The notes: generated by a model not told the origin, from the sequence alone. A stretch of 32,468 bases of DNA from VFKU01 sp964411925 (GCA_964411925.1 CAYPNI010000043.1:1-32468); one strand, 5' to 3'; positions 16,557 to 25,389 are shown, counted from the stretch's first letter. Translations and numbers: made by a program.

Positions 16557-17489
16557 CTACCGATCGCTGCGCCGGCGATCGACGAAGATGGTGCTCTTGC
16601 CGTCGGGCTGGGCCATCTGACGGACCTGGGCGAGCACTTCGAACATTTTCTTTGCGTTCTTGAACTCGCGGTTGAGATTGTGGACGACGCCGACGGAGAG
16701 GGCCATCAGGGGATATTTGCCCTCCCGGCCCTTGCGGTCCGTTGCGCGAACGAAGCTCTGCGAAGCCTCCTCGGCCGAGTAGAGCTCCTTCACGCGCTGA
16801 TCGAAACTCTCGACGAGCGCGGCACAGAACCGATCGCAGTCCTCGTGGTTCATGAGCACGACGAAATGTTCTCCGCCCATGTGCGCGAGGAACCCTTCGT
16901 ACACGCCGATGCTGCGCATGAGGCCCGAGAGCAGCTTACTCATGAATTCGAGCGAGCGCCTCTGTCCTTCTCGGCCCTTGGCGGCGCAATAGGGCTTGAA
17001 GTTCACCATGTCGATGTAGCAGAGGGCGATCTTCGTGCCGCGCGCGAGACGGTGGTTGACCTCACGCTTGATTGCGTCGGTGCCGGGCAGATTCGTGACC
17101 GCGTTGCGCCCACGCAGGCTTTCGAGAAGCCCGGCGAGGAATCCCAGTTTCTCGACGAGCTTCTCGAGCTTGAACGGTTTGACGATGTAGTCGTCCGCGC
17201 CCTGTTCGAGCCCGTGGATGACCTCGGGCTCCTCGCCGAGCGCCGTCAGCATGATGACGCCGATAGGATAGAGCTCGGGGTCCTTGCGGATGCGGCGGCA
17301 GATCTGGTAGCCGGTGACACCGGGCAGCATGATATCGAGCAGCGCGATGTCCGGCTTGACCTGCTTGGCGAGTTCAAACGCGCCCTCGCCGGTCTGCGTC
17401 GTCACCACGTCATGGCCTTCGGCCATGAGTTTGGTCTTGAGCAGATCGGCGAGATCGCGATCGTCGTCTACGAGAAGAATACGACTCAA
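16557..17489 (-). CDS. response regulator with degenerate GGDEF domain
   Basis: The protein has about 310 residues. The receiver domain (1-120) has the acidic pair in LLVDDD, phospho-acceptor D52 (LLDIMLPG) and the conserved lysine in VKPFK. A GGDEF-like domain follows (about 135-305) with NLPG at its start, but the signature loop reads MGGEHF (G205-G206-E207-H208-F209) instead of GGD/EEF. Diguanylate cyclase activity is therefore doubtful and a c-di-GMP or nucleotide sensing, or scaffold, role is possible. The frame is open to TTG 17507, but TTG 17489 (MSRILLVDDD) has GGTGGT upstream and fits the family start. A -10 like TATACT lies at 17534-17539. No histidine kinase is adjacent. Confidence 0.85.
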   Translation of the reverse strand: MSRILLVDDDRDLADLLKTKLMAEGHDVVTTQTGEGAFELAKQVKPDIALLDIMLPGVTGYQICRRIRKDPELYPIGVIMLTALGEEPEVIHGLEQGADDYIVKPFKLEKLVEKLGFLAGLLESLRGRNAVTNLPGTDAIKREVNHRLARGTKIALCYIDMVNFKPYCAAKGREGQRRSLEFMSKLLSGLMRSIGVYEGFLAHMGGEHFVVLMNHEDCDRFCAALVESFDQRVKELYSAEEASQSFVRATDRKGREGKYPLMALSVGVVHNLNREFKNAKKMFEVLAQVRQMAQPDGKSTIFVDRRRSDR

Positions 17490-17595
17490 AATAGACCACC
17501 ACCCCAAGGAAAGACTCAGCGCCTCAGGGAGGCAGTATACCGGAGCGGGCCGCCGGCGCGCACAGAGGCGCTCATGACGGCGGGAGCACCAACGG

Positions 17596-17624
17596 TTGAA
17601 GGCGTGTGGGCCCTTTGTTACGAT
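17596..17624 (+). promoter_or_regulatory. promoter of the lipoprotein/TMTC-like operon
   Basis: TTGAAG (17596-17601), a 17-base spacer and TGT-TACGAT (hexamer 17619-17624). The start point is expected near 17631, giving a 29-nt leader with GAGGA before ATG 17660. This supports ATG 17660 over the upstream in-frame GTG at 17606. Confidence 0.68.
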
Positions 17625-17659
17625 TCGCGGCGGGCAAACTTCCGGTGCGAGGACCTGTC

Positions 17660-18340
17660 ATGTTACGTCTGGGAAGCACGTTGTTCCTGCTTGCGATCTG
17701 CGCGTGCGTGATGACGGTGCCCGCCTGTGCGCCGAAAGAGCCGCCCAAACCGGCCGAACCGCCCCCGCCCCCGCCGCCCACGCCCGAGGAGATTTCGGCG
17801 AAAATCGTGACGGAAATCGGTCTGAACAATCCGCTGCCCGCGCCGGGCGCGGTGATGACCGTCGAAGAAGTCCAGGCTTTCAAGTCGGCGGTGCAGAAGG
17901 CGAAGAACCAGAACAACTCGTCGCCCGACGGCAAGCGGGCGCTTCAACTGACGTCATCGAAACTTGACGAACGAATCCGGGCGCTGGAAGAAAACCAGTT
18001 GTGGGAACACGCATTGACCATGATCGAGGGCTACGAAATCCTGAACGCAGGCTCGCCGAAGTGGTCCGCGACGAAGGAGCTGGCGGTTGCGGAGCTGGCG
18101 AAGCCGAAGGTTACGATCGTTGGATTCATGACGACGCACGACCAGAACTCCGTTTTGCTGAATTTCTATCTGCCAATTCAGAAGACGAACCAGCGGCAGC
18201 AGGTGCGCGTGGGCGAGGAGTTCTTCGGACTCAAGCTGGTTGAAATCATCGGCGATAACCAGGGCGTCCGCCTGGAGTATTCGAACACCGGCCAAGTCTA
18301 CGACGTCCTGACGAAGTCGGCGAGCAAGAAAACTCAGTAG
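17660..18340 (+). CDS. lipoprotein with PilP/GspC-like C-terminal beta module
   Basis: The protein has 226 residues. The signal peptide ends in a lipobox-like V-P-A-C (C23), then comes a Pro-rich linker with a run of prolines, a helical middle (about 65-145) and a C-terminal beta stretch (about 150-220): VRVGEEFFGLKLVEII, then GVRLEY, then TGQVYDVL. That last pattern (VGEEF, I, V-L strands) resembles the small beta domain of PilP/GspC, so an envelope-complex role is possible. This is inference from a short stretch. It is followed after 14 bases by the TMTC-like gene in a probable operon. No confident family assignment. Confidence 0.75.
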   Translation: MLRLGSTLFLLAICACVMTVPACAPKEPPKPAEPPPPPPPTPEEISAKIVTEIGLNNPLPAPGAVMTVEEVQAFKSAVQKAKNQNNSSPDGKRALQLTSSKLDERIRALEENQLWEHALTMIEGYEILNAGSPKWSATKELAVAELAKPKVTIVGFMTTHDQNSVLLNFYLPIQKTNQRQQVRVGEEFFGLKLVEIIGDNQGVRLEYSNTGQVYDVLTKSASKKTQ

Positions 18341-18354
18341 CCGCGCGGACTTCC

Positions 18355-20115
18355 ATGCTGTCACGCGAGAGCGCGCCATCCACGCGCGGAATCCCGGCCG
18401 CTGCCGTCGCCGCCGGGCTTGTGGCCCTCTCCTTCGTCGTCTATGGCAACACCCTGAGAGGCGATTTCGTCTGGGATGACGCATCGTCGATCCTGTTGCA
18501 CCGGCATGTCAAGGATCCTGCGCACATTCTCGATCTGTTCGCGGAGGACCAGCACGCGTTTGCCGGCGGCCAGGGAAACTTCTATCGCCCGCTCCTGTCG
18601 GTGACGTTCATGGTGGACTACGCGCTCGCGCGCGTCGGCCAGCCGCCGATACCGCCGGACACTTTGCCGGATGACCTCTCCCCCGCGTTGTTCCACGTGT
18701 CGAGCATCGCCTGGCACGCCGCCGCGGCGGTCCTGCTGTTTTTGTTTCTCCGGCGTGCCGGTGCGCCGGAGGCGGTGCAACTGATCGCGGCGACGGTCTT
18801 CGCCGTGCATCCGCTGCACACCGAGGCCGTGGCCTACATCAGCGGGCGCGCCGACTCGATGGCGGCGGCGTTCATGTTCGCGGGGCTTTGGTTCTTCACC
18901 TGGGACGGGTCAGGACGCCGCCGCAATGCGGGCGTGACGCTCGGCGCGGCCGCATACATCGGCGCGTTGCTCAGCAAGGAATCCGCGTTCGCGTTTCCCG
19001 CGCTGGTCGCGCTCTCGACCGCGATGCTGCCGCGGGCACGATCGATGACGCCTGCGCAACGATGGACACCGTTCGGCGTAAGCGCGATCATCCTTGGGGT
19101 ATACGCCATCCTCCGAAGCACGGTGCTCAGTTTCGGATCGGAGACTGAATCGCGCGCGTCCGCGCTGGGCCCGCGCATCATCGAAACCCTGCAATCGTTC
19201 GCGCTGTACATGAAACTTTTGTTCGCGCCGGCGAACCTGCACATGGAGCGAACGCTCGACGGCGTGCCGGGGTACACGGCCGCCATCGGTGGAATCCTGT
19301 TGATCGGCGTGATCGGGGCCATCGTCATTTGTTCGCGCTCGGGACGGGCCCGGGCTGCGTTCGGGTTCGCCTGGTTCATCGTCACCTGGCTTCCGATTTC
19401 GGGATTGTTTCCGCTAAACGCGCCGATGGCCGAGCACTGGATGTACGTTCCGATGGCGGGATTTTTCTGGGGCGTCGCGGAGCTTGCGTTCGAAGCCGTC
19501 TCGGGCGTCTCGATGCGGATTCCACCGCTTCGGTGGGCCGCAGCGGCCGTGCTGGCCGTGTGGATCATCGGGATCGTGTCGGTGACAGTGCTGCGAAATC
19601 GCGATTGGCGCAGCAACGAAGCGTTGTATGTCGCGACACTCCGCGAAAACCCGGATTCGATCCGTGTCCAGTTCAACCTGGCCGTGGCTTACCAGGATTT
19701 GTTGGACAACCCGCCGGGCGCGATCCGGCACTTTGAAAACGTCATCGCGGCGTATCGCGAACGAAAGTCCACCGAATCCGGCGCGGCCGGGCGATACTGG
19801 GCGGATGAAATCGAGGCGTATTTGTCGCTGGGCGATCTCTACCGCGAACTTGACCGCATTGACCTTGCGATTCCACGCTACCAGACGCTTCTGACCATTC
19901 AGCCTGACGCGCAGAGTACGCCGCTCGTGGCGCGCGCGGCCTATGGCCTTGGGACGTGTTACCTGGCCATTGGAGAGTATTCCGCCGCACTCGGGGCGTT
20001 CCGGCGCGCGGCGCAATTGGCTCCCGAACTCGGCCCGCTGGCCGAGCGCGCCATCGCGAGCGAGGCTCCGTTGGCGACCTTCGCGCCGCTTACGACGGGG
20101 GCAACTAACCCCTGA
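18355..20115 (+). CDS. TMTC-like multi-pass membrane protein with C-terminal TPR repeats
   Basis: The protein has 586 residues. About ten membrane helices fill residues 15-420. Motifs match the TMTC-type O-mannosyltransferase fold (GT-C superfamily): GDFVWDD near 36-42 carries the acidic pair expected for dolichyl/polyprenyl-phosphate-sugar use, then YRPLL, and FAVHPLHTEAVAYISGRAD near 150-168. The C-terminal part (about 430-575) is made of TPR-type helical pairs (RVQFNLAVAYQDLL, AYGLGTCYLAIGEYSAALGAFRRA). A role as a protein glycosyltransferase acting in the periplasm, with the TPRs binding acceptors, follows from the family. Donor and acceptor are unknown. Transcribed with the lipoprotein upstream. 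Confidence 0.8.
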   Translation: MLSRESAPSTRGIPAAAVAAGLVALSFVVYGNTLRGDFVWDDASSILLHRHVKDPAHILDLFAEDQHAFAGGQGNFYRPLLSVTFMVDYALARVGQPPIPPDTLPDDLSPALFHVSSIAWHAAAAVLLFLFLRRAGAPEAVQLIAATVFAVHPLHTEAVAYISGRADSMAAAFMFAGLWFFTWDGSGRRRNAGVTLGAAAYIGALLSKESAFAFPALVALSTAMLPRARSMTPAQRWTPFGVSAIILGVYAILRSTVLSFGSETESRASALGPRIIETLQSFALYMKLLFAPANLHMERTLDGVPGYTAAIGGILLIGVIGAIVICSRSGRARAAFGFAWFIVTWLPISGLFPLNAPMAEHWMYVPMAGFFWGVAELAFEAVSGVSMRIPPLRWAAAAVLAVWIIGIVSVTVLRNRDWRSNEALYVATLRENPDSIRVQFNLAVAYQDLLDNPPGAIRHFENVIAAYRERKSTESGAAGRYWADEIEAYLSLGDLYRELDRIDLAIPRYQTLLTIQPDAQSTPLVARAAYGLGTCYLAIGEYSAALGAFRRAAQLAPELGPLAERAIASEAPLATFAPLTTGATNP

Positions 20116-20168
20116 TATGGCAGGTGGTTAGGCGGTGTGAAAAGTGCGGCGAAAGTGGTCAACAATTC

Positions 20169-20197
20169 TTGACAGTGATCGGGGCCGGTGCTAGAAT
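20169..20197 (+). promoter_or_regulatory. promoter of the TP-rich coiled-coil protein gene
   Basis: Consensus TTGACA (20169-20174), a 17-base spacer and TGC-TAGAAT (hexamer 20192-20197) form one of the two best promoters in the window (the other drives pilMNOPQ). High expression is likely, helped by the ribosome-binding site TAGGAGG seven bases or so before ATG 20247. Confidence 0.8.
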
Positions 20198-20246
20198 CCG
20201 ACGATGAGGGGGAAGTGTGTCTCTCGCTTAAGGTCTAGGAGGCAGC

Positions 20247-22055
20247 ATGGCCGACGATCGTAACAAGAATAGGGACGACGACGAAGATTTTGGCGCCCTG
20301 ACCGGCGGTTCGGGAGACGATGACGAAGGATTTGGGACGAGCAGTCTTCCGCCCCTGAGCGACTTCGATTCGCAGGGTTCCGGGAAGGAAGGACAGACCG
20401 ACAGCGACCTGCCGCCGCTGGACACGCCCGAGGCGAGCGATGACGACGATGCGTTTAGCGGGCTTCCGCCGATCGTAGACATTCGCGTCGACACGCCGGC
20501 GGTGCGCCCCTCCGACCTCGACACGCCCACGCCGTCCAAGAGCAAATCGACACCGTCGAAGAGCCGCGTAACGCCGCCGCGCAGCAGCGGCATGGCGACG
20601 ACGCCGTCGCCGGCGGGCTTCAAGACGCCGTCCGATGCGGATCTGGCGAGCCCGTCTGACGGGGGGTTTGGATTCCAGGATTTCGCGGCCGACAGCGATT
20701 TCTCGCCCGAGACGCCCGAAATCGGGCCAGGGCCGGACAGCGACATCGAGACACCGATGTTCGACAGCGCCTTCGGCGGTGACAGTGACGAATTCGGCAG
20801 CGGCGTGTCGTCGTCCGCGCCGACGCAAGCGATGCAAACGCCGATGTTCGGGAATACCGGCGACGACGCCTTCGGCGGAGCTTCGCCGGATTTCGGCGCG
20901 GACGCAGGCACCCCCGTTCCGGATTTCTCGCCCGACACGGGCGCAGGCCTGCGCGACAGTGGCGCGACGCCGGCGCCCGTGGGCCCGCCGCCGCGACGCG
21001 GCAGCCGGGCGATGAGCATGGTGGTGACGATTCTGGCGCTGGTCGTGGGACTGGCGGCGGGCGCGTTTGTTGGCCCGTATTTGATCGGCAAAGTGCCCGG
21101 GATTTCGAATCCGTTCGCGGAGGATCTGGCGGCAAAGGATGGTGAAATCTCGAATCTGAATAACCAGATACGCCGGCTTCAATCGGCAAACGAGCAAGGC
21201 CCGCCGGTGTCGCAGGCCGAGCTAGACCGGCTAATCAACGAAGTGAACGCCGGACGCGCGGATTTGGCGCGCATTGAAGATGAGAAGACGCGGGTAACGG
21301 AAGAGATCTCGACGCTCGAGAACCGGCTGATGCTGGTGCGCGCGGACATCGAGGACAAGAACAACGAGTTCGTGGAAGCGCAGGAGTTCCTCGAAGACCT
21401 GCGCAACGAGACGGCGATCACGCAGGCGCGCCACGCGGGCCTGCTCGCGGAGAACGAACGCCTGACGGAACTGGTGGGCGAGCTCGAAGTCGCCAATGCC
21501 CGGCGCCAGGCGACCAAGGACACCCTCCAACACAACGCGGAACTGCTGATTATCCAGATTCAGGGCGGCAGCCCGTTGACACCGGAGCGGTATGCGTACG
21601 ACCGGCGGCTTGCGCGCGCGCAGGAATTGCGCGACAAAATCGCCGCGGCGAAGTGGGTGGACCCGCAGTTGCTTGACGAGTATACGAGCCTCTACCTCGC
21701 CGAGCTGGCGATATCTTCGTCGCGCGAGTACTTCTACGCGCGCATTCCCACGCGCGATCAATTGATGAATACGAACTACCGTTGGGCGGAATGCCTGATG
21801 AACGGGAACTGGAGCGTGTACTTCCGCACGCTGGACGGTGCGACGGTCGGCAGCTATGAGAACGTCGCCGGCAGCGGCCCCCCGCGGTACGAGTTCCGAC
21901 AGGACGTGCAGGCGGACCTCCGTACCGACATCATCGCGGCCATCGAATCTGCCCGGCCTGAAGACTGGGAACAGAAATTCCAGATGCTGCGGGAGAAGGA
22001 AAAGATCTACGAGGCCAAGACGGAACTGCAGCGAGACTACGAGTCGTTGCAGTAG
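20247..22055 (+). CDS. single-pass membrane protein with acidic TP-rich N-terminus and coiled coil, function unknown
   Basis: The protein has 602 residues and no family I recognise. Residues 1-250 are disordered, very rich in Asp, Ser, Gly and Pro, with more than a dozen TP or SP pairs, including two near-repeats ETPMFDSAFGGDSDEFG and QTPMFGNTGDDAFGGASPDFG. One membrane helix follows a basic RRGSR stretch (about 255-278), so the acidic tail is probably cytoplasmic by the positive-inside rule. A coiled coil (about 295-430) and an alpha-rich C-terminal domain with aromatic motifs (YRWAECLMNGNWSVYFRTLDG) would be periplasmic. The TP repeats could be targets of a Ser/Thr kinase or FHA partner (inference). 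Confidence 0.8.
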   Translation: MADDRNKNRDDDEDFGALTGGSGDDDEGFGTSSLPPLSDFDSQGSGKEGQTDSDLPPLDTPEASDDDDAFSGLPPIVDIRVDTPAVRPSDLDTPTPSKSKSTPSKSRVTPPRSSGMATTPSPAGFKTPSDADLASPSDGGFGFQDFAADSDFSPETPEIGPGPDSDIETPMFDSAFGGDSDEFGSGVSSSAPTQAMQTPMFGNTGDDAFGGASPDFGADAGTPVPDFSPDTGAGLRDSGATPAPVGPPPRRGSRAMSMVVTILALVVGLAAGAFVGPYLIGKVPGISNPFAEDLAAKDGEISNLNNQIRRLQSANEQGPPVSQAELDRLINEVNAGRADLARIEDEKTRVTEEISTLENRLMLVRADIEDKNNEFVEAQEFLEDLRNETAITQARHAGLLAENERLTELVGELEVANARRQATKDTLQHNAELLIIQIQGGSPLTPERYAYDRRLARAQELRDKIAAAKWVDPQLLDEYTSLYLAELAISSSREYFYARIPTRDQLMNTNYRWAECLMNGNWSVYFRTLDGATVGSYENVAGSGPPRYEFRQDVQADLRTDIIAAIESARPEDWEQKFQMLREKEKIYEAKTELQRDYESLQ

Positions 22056-22081
22056 CGTTACAATTCAGACAGCAGAATTCG

Positions 22082-22118
22082 CCGCGCCGGGCAGACGATG
22101 TCCGGCGCGGTTGTTTTT
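22082..22118 (+). terminator. intrinsic terminator after the TP-rich protein gene
   Basis: CCGCGCCGG (22082-22090) and CCGGCGCGG (22102-22110) form a perfect 9-bp stem with an 11-base loop, followed by TTGTTTTT. It starts 27 bases after the stop codon. Confidence 0.88.
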
Positions 22119-22176
22119 CGGGATGCGGGGGGAAGTTCCTGCGGGACAGGATGACCGCGGACTCGATTCCGATGGA

Positions 22177-23643
22177 CTACGGCACGTATTCGTAGATCAC
22201 GACTCGGGCCGCGGGATAGGGAGAGACGTCGCGCGAGAGGAGACGCAGGCTCGCCGGAGCGGCGGCGGGGTCGAGCAAGGGCTTGAGCGCGGGGACGAGT
22301 TCGGCCGTGTAGCGCTCATCAACCGCGAGGTATCGGTAGCCACCGGCGGCGCCCATCTTGACGATGTCTTGCAGCGTGGCGCCGGCAGGCGGGCCGACGG
22401 TGGGCATACCGGCGTAGAAACCGATTTGTGGCTTACGGGTCAGTATCGTGCCCGGTTCGAGATGCTCGCGCATCCACTCCCCCGCTAGCCGGTACTCCCA
22501 GGGCTGGGCGGGCCGGTCGTCGCCGTCCATCCGCTCGGCAGCGACCTGAGCGGCGGAATGAAACAACATCCAGGCGAGTGCGACGACGAGCGGAGCGTGC
22601 GCAAGGCCGCGGTGCGTGGCTTGCGCGAACAACGCGGAAGTCTGCTCGATCCCGCGTGCCGACCAAATTGAACAAACGACGAAGGCGGCCATCAGGTAGC
22701 GAGGCGCGGGCGACAGCACCGGCAACACGACAAGCCACTGGAGCAGCGCGAAATATCCCACCGCGAGTTCCGTGCGCGCGCTGCGCCCCTTCGTCCCGGG
22801 GACGACGGCACCGACGCCAAAGAATGCCCAGAGTAGCGGGCCCAGCATGACCGCCGGCACGTCGGCCGACATGCTGACGAGCGTGCGCGCGAAGTCGCGG
22901 AGTACCGTCGAACCCTCCGGCTGTTCGCCGATGAACCCGACCCGGTAATTGATCGACCAGACGCCGGCGGCGGCATAGTTGAGGGCGAGTCCGGCGGCGG
23001 CTGCGATGACTCCGGGCAGGGCATAGGCGGCCAGTTTGGGCAATGGCCGCTCGATCCGCGACGGCCCGAAAATCAGCAGGGCGGCGGGCGCAGCGAGGTA
23101 GACGAAGGTCCCCTCCGCGCGGGCCAGGTGGAGCAGCGCGAAGCATGCGCCCGCGGCGAGGAATCGCAGCGGGCCTGGGTCGCGGCAGCCTTGGATCAGC
23201 GTGCACAGTCCGCTCAGGAAGAGAAACACCGCAAGGGGCTCAGTCGCGACGCGGCTGCCGTAGTCGATGAGCCAGGGCCAGAACGCGATCAGCACGCCCG
23301 CGATGCGCGCGACGGCGCGGCCGTGGATCTCGCGCGCGAGCACGTAGACCGGGATGACCAGCAGCGTCGAGAAAACCCACGAGACCGCGCGGCCGGCGGA
23401 TTCGACATCCGGAATAAACTGATGCGCGGCGGCGACCAGCACGGGATAGAGAACGGGAATCTTGGGATCGAACGCGGCGAATTCGCCCGAGGCGAACAGG
23501 CGCGCGGTCTCGAGATAGGCCACCGCGTCGGCGCTGTCGAGCGTGCGCGGCACCAGCCAGACGAAGGCGAGGCGCAGACCCGCGCACAGCGCCATCAGCG
23601 CCGAGACGTCCGTCCAGACGCGAGGCCGCTCCGCAGCGTTCAC
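22177..23643 (-). CDS. GT39/ArnT-like membrane glycosyltransferase
   Basis: The protein has 488 residues with about ten to twelve membrane helices and a soluble C-terminal domain (about 385-488). The first periplasmic loop after helix 1 has acidic residues in LDSADAVAYLETARLFASGE, the position where GT-C enzymes of the PMT/ArnT type bind the metal and the lipid-linked donor. The loop ends in YPVL, as in many PMT_2-domain proteins. It probably moves a sugar from a polyprenyl phosphate donor onto lipid or protein in the periplasm. It starts with GTG at 23643, 37 bases after the radical SAM gene stop, so the two form an operon. Acceptor unknown. Confidence 0.78.
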   Translation of the reverse strand: MNAAERPRVWTDVSALMALCAGLRLAFVWLVPRTLDSADAVAYLETARLFASGEFAAFDPKIPVLYPVLVAAAHQFIPDVESAGRAVSWVFSTLLVIPVYVLAREIHGRAVARIAGVLIAFWPWLIDYGSRVATEPLAVFLFLSGLCTLIQGCRDPGPLRFLAAGACFALLHLARAEGTFVYLAAPAALLIFGPSRIERPLPKLAAYALPGVIAAAAGLALNYAAAGVWSINYRVGFIGEQPEGSTVLRDFARTLVSMSADVPAVMLGPLLWAFFGVGAVVPGTKGRSARTELAVGYFALLQWLVVLPVLSPAPRYLMAAFVVCSIWSARGIEQTSALFAQATHRGLAHAPLVVALAWMLFHSAAQVAAERMDGDDRPAQPWEYRLAGEWMREHLEPGTILTRKPQIGFYAGMPTVGPPAGATLQDIVKMGAAGGYRYLAVDERYTAELVPALKPLLDPAAAPASLRLLSRDVSPYPAARVVIYEYVP

Positions 23644-23680
23644 TTCGCCCCCGCCCCGCGCGGCGCCGCGCGGGTCTGGT

Positions 23681-25144
23681 TCAGTTGTTGCCGGTAAACC
23701 CGACGAACGGCTTTCGTGCGCCCGTCGAGAAGTAGGAGATGAAGCTGCGCAGCCCGTGGAACTTGGCCCGGATGTCCGCCATGTCGCGGATGTTCAGCGC
23801 CATGCGCAACATTTGCCTTGGGCGCAGGTAGAACCGGCGCAGCCCTTCGTCCACCAGGCCGTTGATCTGTTCCTGGCTGAGCGTGGGCAGACTGACCACG
23901 CCGCGCTGCTCGTAATCCTCGTCGACCCAGTCGCGCCAATTATGCTGCGTGAGGACGCCCGCCTCCTTGGCCCACTTGTAGTACGACGTGCCGGGGTATG
24001 CGACGACGCCGGTGAACTGCGCGGTGTCGATGGGCAGTTCCTCGGCCATTTTGATGGTCTTCTTCGCCGTCTCGACCGTTTCGCCGGGCCCGCCGAACAT
24101 GAAACAGCCGTGAATGCGCAGGCGCGCGCGGGCGGCGTTCTCGGCGAACGTGTACATCTGGTCGACGGTGGTTCCTTTTTTGGTGTTGTTGAGGATTTGC
24201 TGGTCTCCGAACTCGAACCCGACGCACAGCATGCGGCAGCCCGAGCGCTTCATGAGCTGGAGCGTTTCGAGGTCGTTCAAGTCCACGCGGGCGTTGGCGC
24301 TCCACGAGAGCGGTAGGTCGCGCCGGATGATTTCCTCGCACAGCGCGATCAGTCGGTCGCGCGCGACGCGCATGGTAAGCGTGTCGTCCTCGAACATGAT
24401 TTCCTTGAGGTCCGGAAACAGGCGCAGGTTGTGTTCCATCTCATCCACCACGTTTTCGACGCTGCGCGTGCGGTAGCGGTGGCCGTTCATCACCTGCGGG
24501 ATTTGGCAATAGGAGCACCGGTACCGGCACCCGCGGCCCGTGATTGACGTGAGAAAGGGGTAGAGTTTTGCGCCGTCGCGATAGTCGTAGATGTTGAGAT
24601 GATGCCAGGCTGGAAATGGCATTTCGTCGAGGTTTTCGATGTAGGCGCGGTCGGCGTTGCGCGTGATCGAGCCTTCGTTCCAGCGCACGATGCCGGAGCA
24701 GTCCTTGAGTGAAACGCCGTCGGCAAGATCGCGTATCGTGTAGTCGAATTCGCCCACCGCGCAGGCGTCCACGGCGCCGGCGGCGTCCGTGAGGCACTCC
24801 TCGGGCACGGCGGACGAATGCGAGCCGACGAAGACGCTAAGCGCGCCCGTGGCTTCCTTGAACAGCCGGGCGGATTCGATGTCCGAGTAGATGGACGGAG
24901 TGCTGGTCTGGCAAACGACCATGTCGGGCTTGAAACGTTTCAGGTCGTGGACGAACACCTCGGACGGCAGGTTCTGCGCCTGGTTATCCACGAAGAGCAG
25001 TTCGTGTCCGGCTTTTTCCACGACCGCGGCGCAGTACGCCAGGTAGTCCGGGTGGCGCTGGACGCGGCCGCGCGATCGCGCGAACCAGCGGGCGGACTTG
25101 GTAAAGTCCTTGCCGAACATTGGATTCAGAATGGCGACGCGCAT
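23681..25144 (-). CDS. B12-binding-domain radical SAM enzyme
   Basis: The protein has about 487 residues. An N-terminal Rossmann-like cobalamin-binding-type domain (1-150, VAILNPMFG, then GHELLFVDNQ, then PDMVVCQTSTPS) precedes the radical SAM core with an intact C-x3-C-x2-C (C206, C210, C213 in GCRYRCSYC). Other core marks are EIMFEDDTLT, CVGFEFGDQQILNNTKKG and CFMFGGPGET. Members of this class methylate or rearrange lipids and other unreactive carbons. The typical DxHxxG-type cobalamin motif is not evident, as in many of the class. ATG 25144 is chosen over the in-frame start at 25225 because GGGAGGGGG lies directly upstream. Transcribed with the GT39-like gene, so lipid or glycan modification is a fair guess. 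Confidence 0.88.
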   Translation of the reverse strand: MRVAILNPMFGKDFTKSARWFARSRGRVQRHPDYLAYCAAVVEKAGHELLFVDNQAQNLPSEVFVHDLKRFKPDMVVCQTSTPSIYSDIESARLFKEATGALSVFVGSHSSAVPEECLTDAAGAVDACAVGEFDYTIRDLADGVSLKDCSGIVRWNEGSITRNADRAYIENLDEMPFPAWHHLNIYDYRDGAKLYPFLTSITGRGCRYRCSYCQIPQVMNGHRYRTRSVENVVDEMEHNLRLFPDLKEIMFEDDTLTMRVARDRLIALCEEIIRRDLPLSWSANARVDLNDLETLQLMKRSGCRMLCVGFEFGDQQILNNTKKGTTVDQMYTFAENAARARLRIHGCFMFGGPGETVETAKKTIKMAEELPIDTAQFTGVVAYPGTSYYKWAKEAGVLTQHNWRDWVDEDYEQRGVVSLPTLSQEQINGLVDEGLRRFYLRPRQMLRMALNIRDMADIRAKFHGLRSFISYFSTGARKPFVGFTGNN

Positions 25145-25332
25145 TAACCCCCTCCCACCGATAACGATTGCGGCGAAGCGGCGGGCAGCCCGTAGATGCG
25201 GCAGAATCGCATCAGGACGGATCATCCCCGGAAGAAATTGGGCGAATCATCGCGACTCTCCCCCGCTTCCACCGCCCCCGCGGTGGCCCCCGCAATCCGG
25301 ATAACTCAATAAACCCTGCTAAATACGCGCCT

Positions 25333-25361
25333 AGTTTAGCACAGCTTGTACTTTGTGGCAA
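25333..25361 (-). promoter_or_regulatory. promoter of the radical SAM/GT39 operon
   Basis: On the minus strand TTGCCA (25361-25356), a 17-base spacer and TGC-TAAACT (hexamer 25338-25333). The extended -10 is embedded in one arm of the inverted repeat at 25336-25389. The leader would be about 180 nt. Confidence 0.6.
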
Positions 25362-25389
25362 TCAGCCTTCCGAAGCTGAACTGTGCTAA
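25336..25389. repeat. 9-bp inverted repeat overlapping a promoter
   Basis: TTAGCACAG (25336-25344) and CTGTGCTAA (25381-25389) are perfectly complementary over 9 bases, with an inner alternative pairing CAGCTT (25342-25347) / AAGCTG (25373-25378). One arm contains the extended -10 of the radical SAM operon. It may be an operator for a looping or dimeric regulator. It could also be an RNA hairpin at the 3' side of the rpsI transcript. The remaining part of the 25145-25491 gap holds no gene. Confidence 0.55.

Noticed and set aside
17606..17659. Upstream GTG start for the lipoprotein gene
   Set aside because: It lies before the predicted transcription start and would bury the signal peptide behind 18 extra residues.
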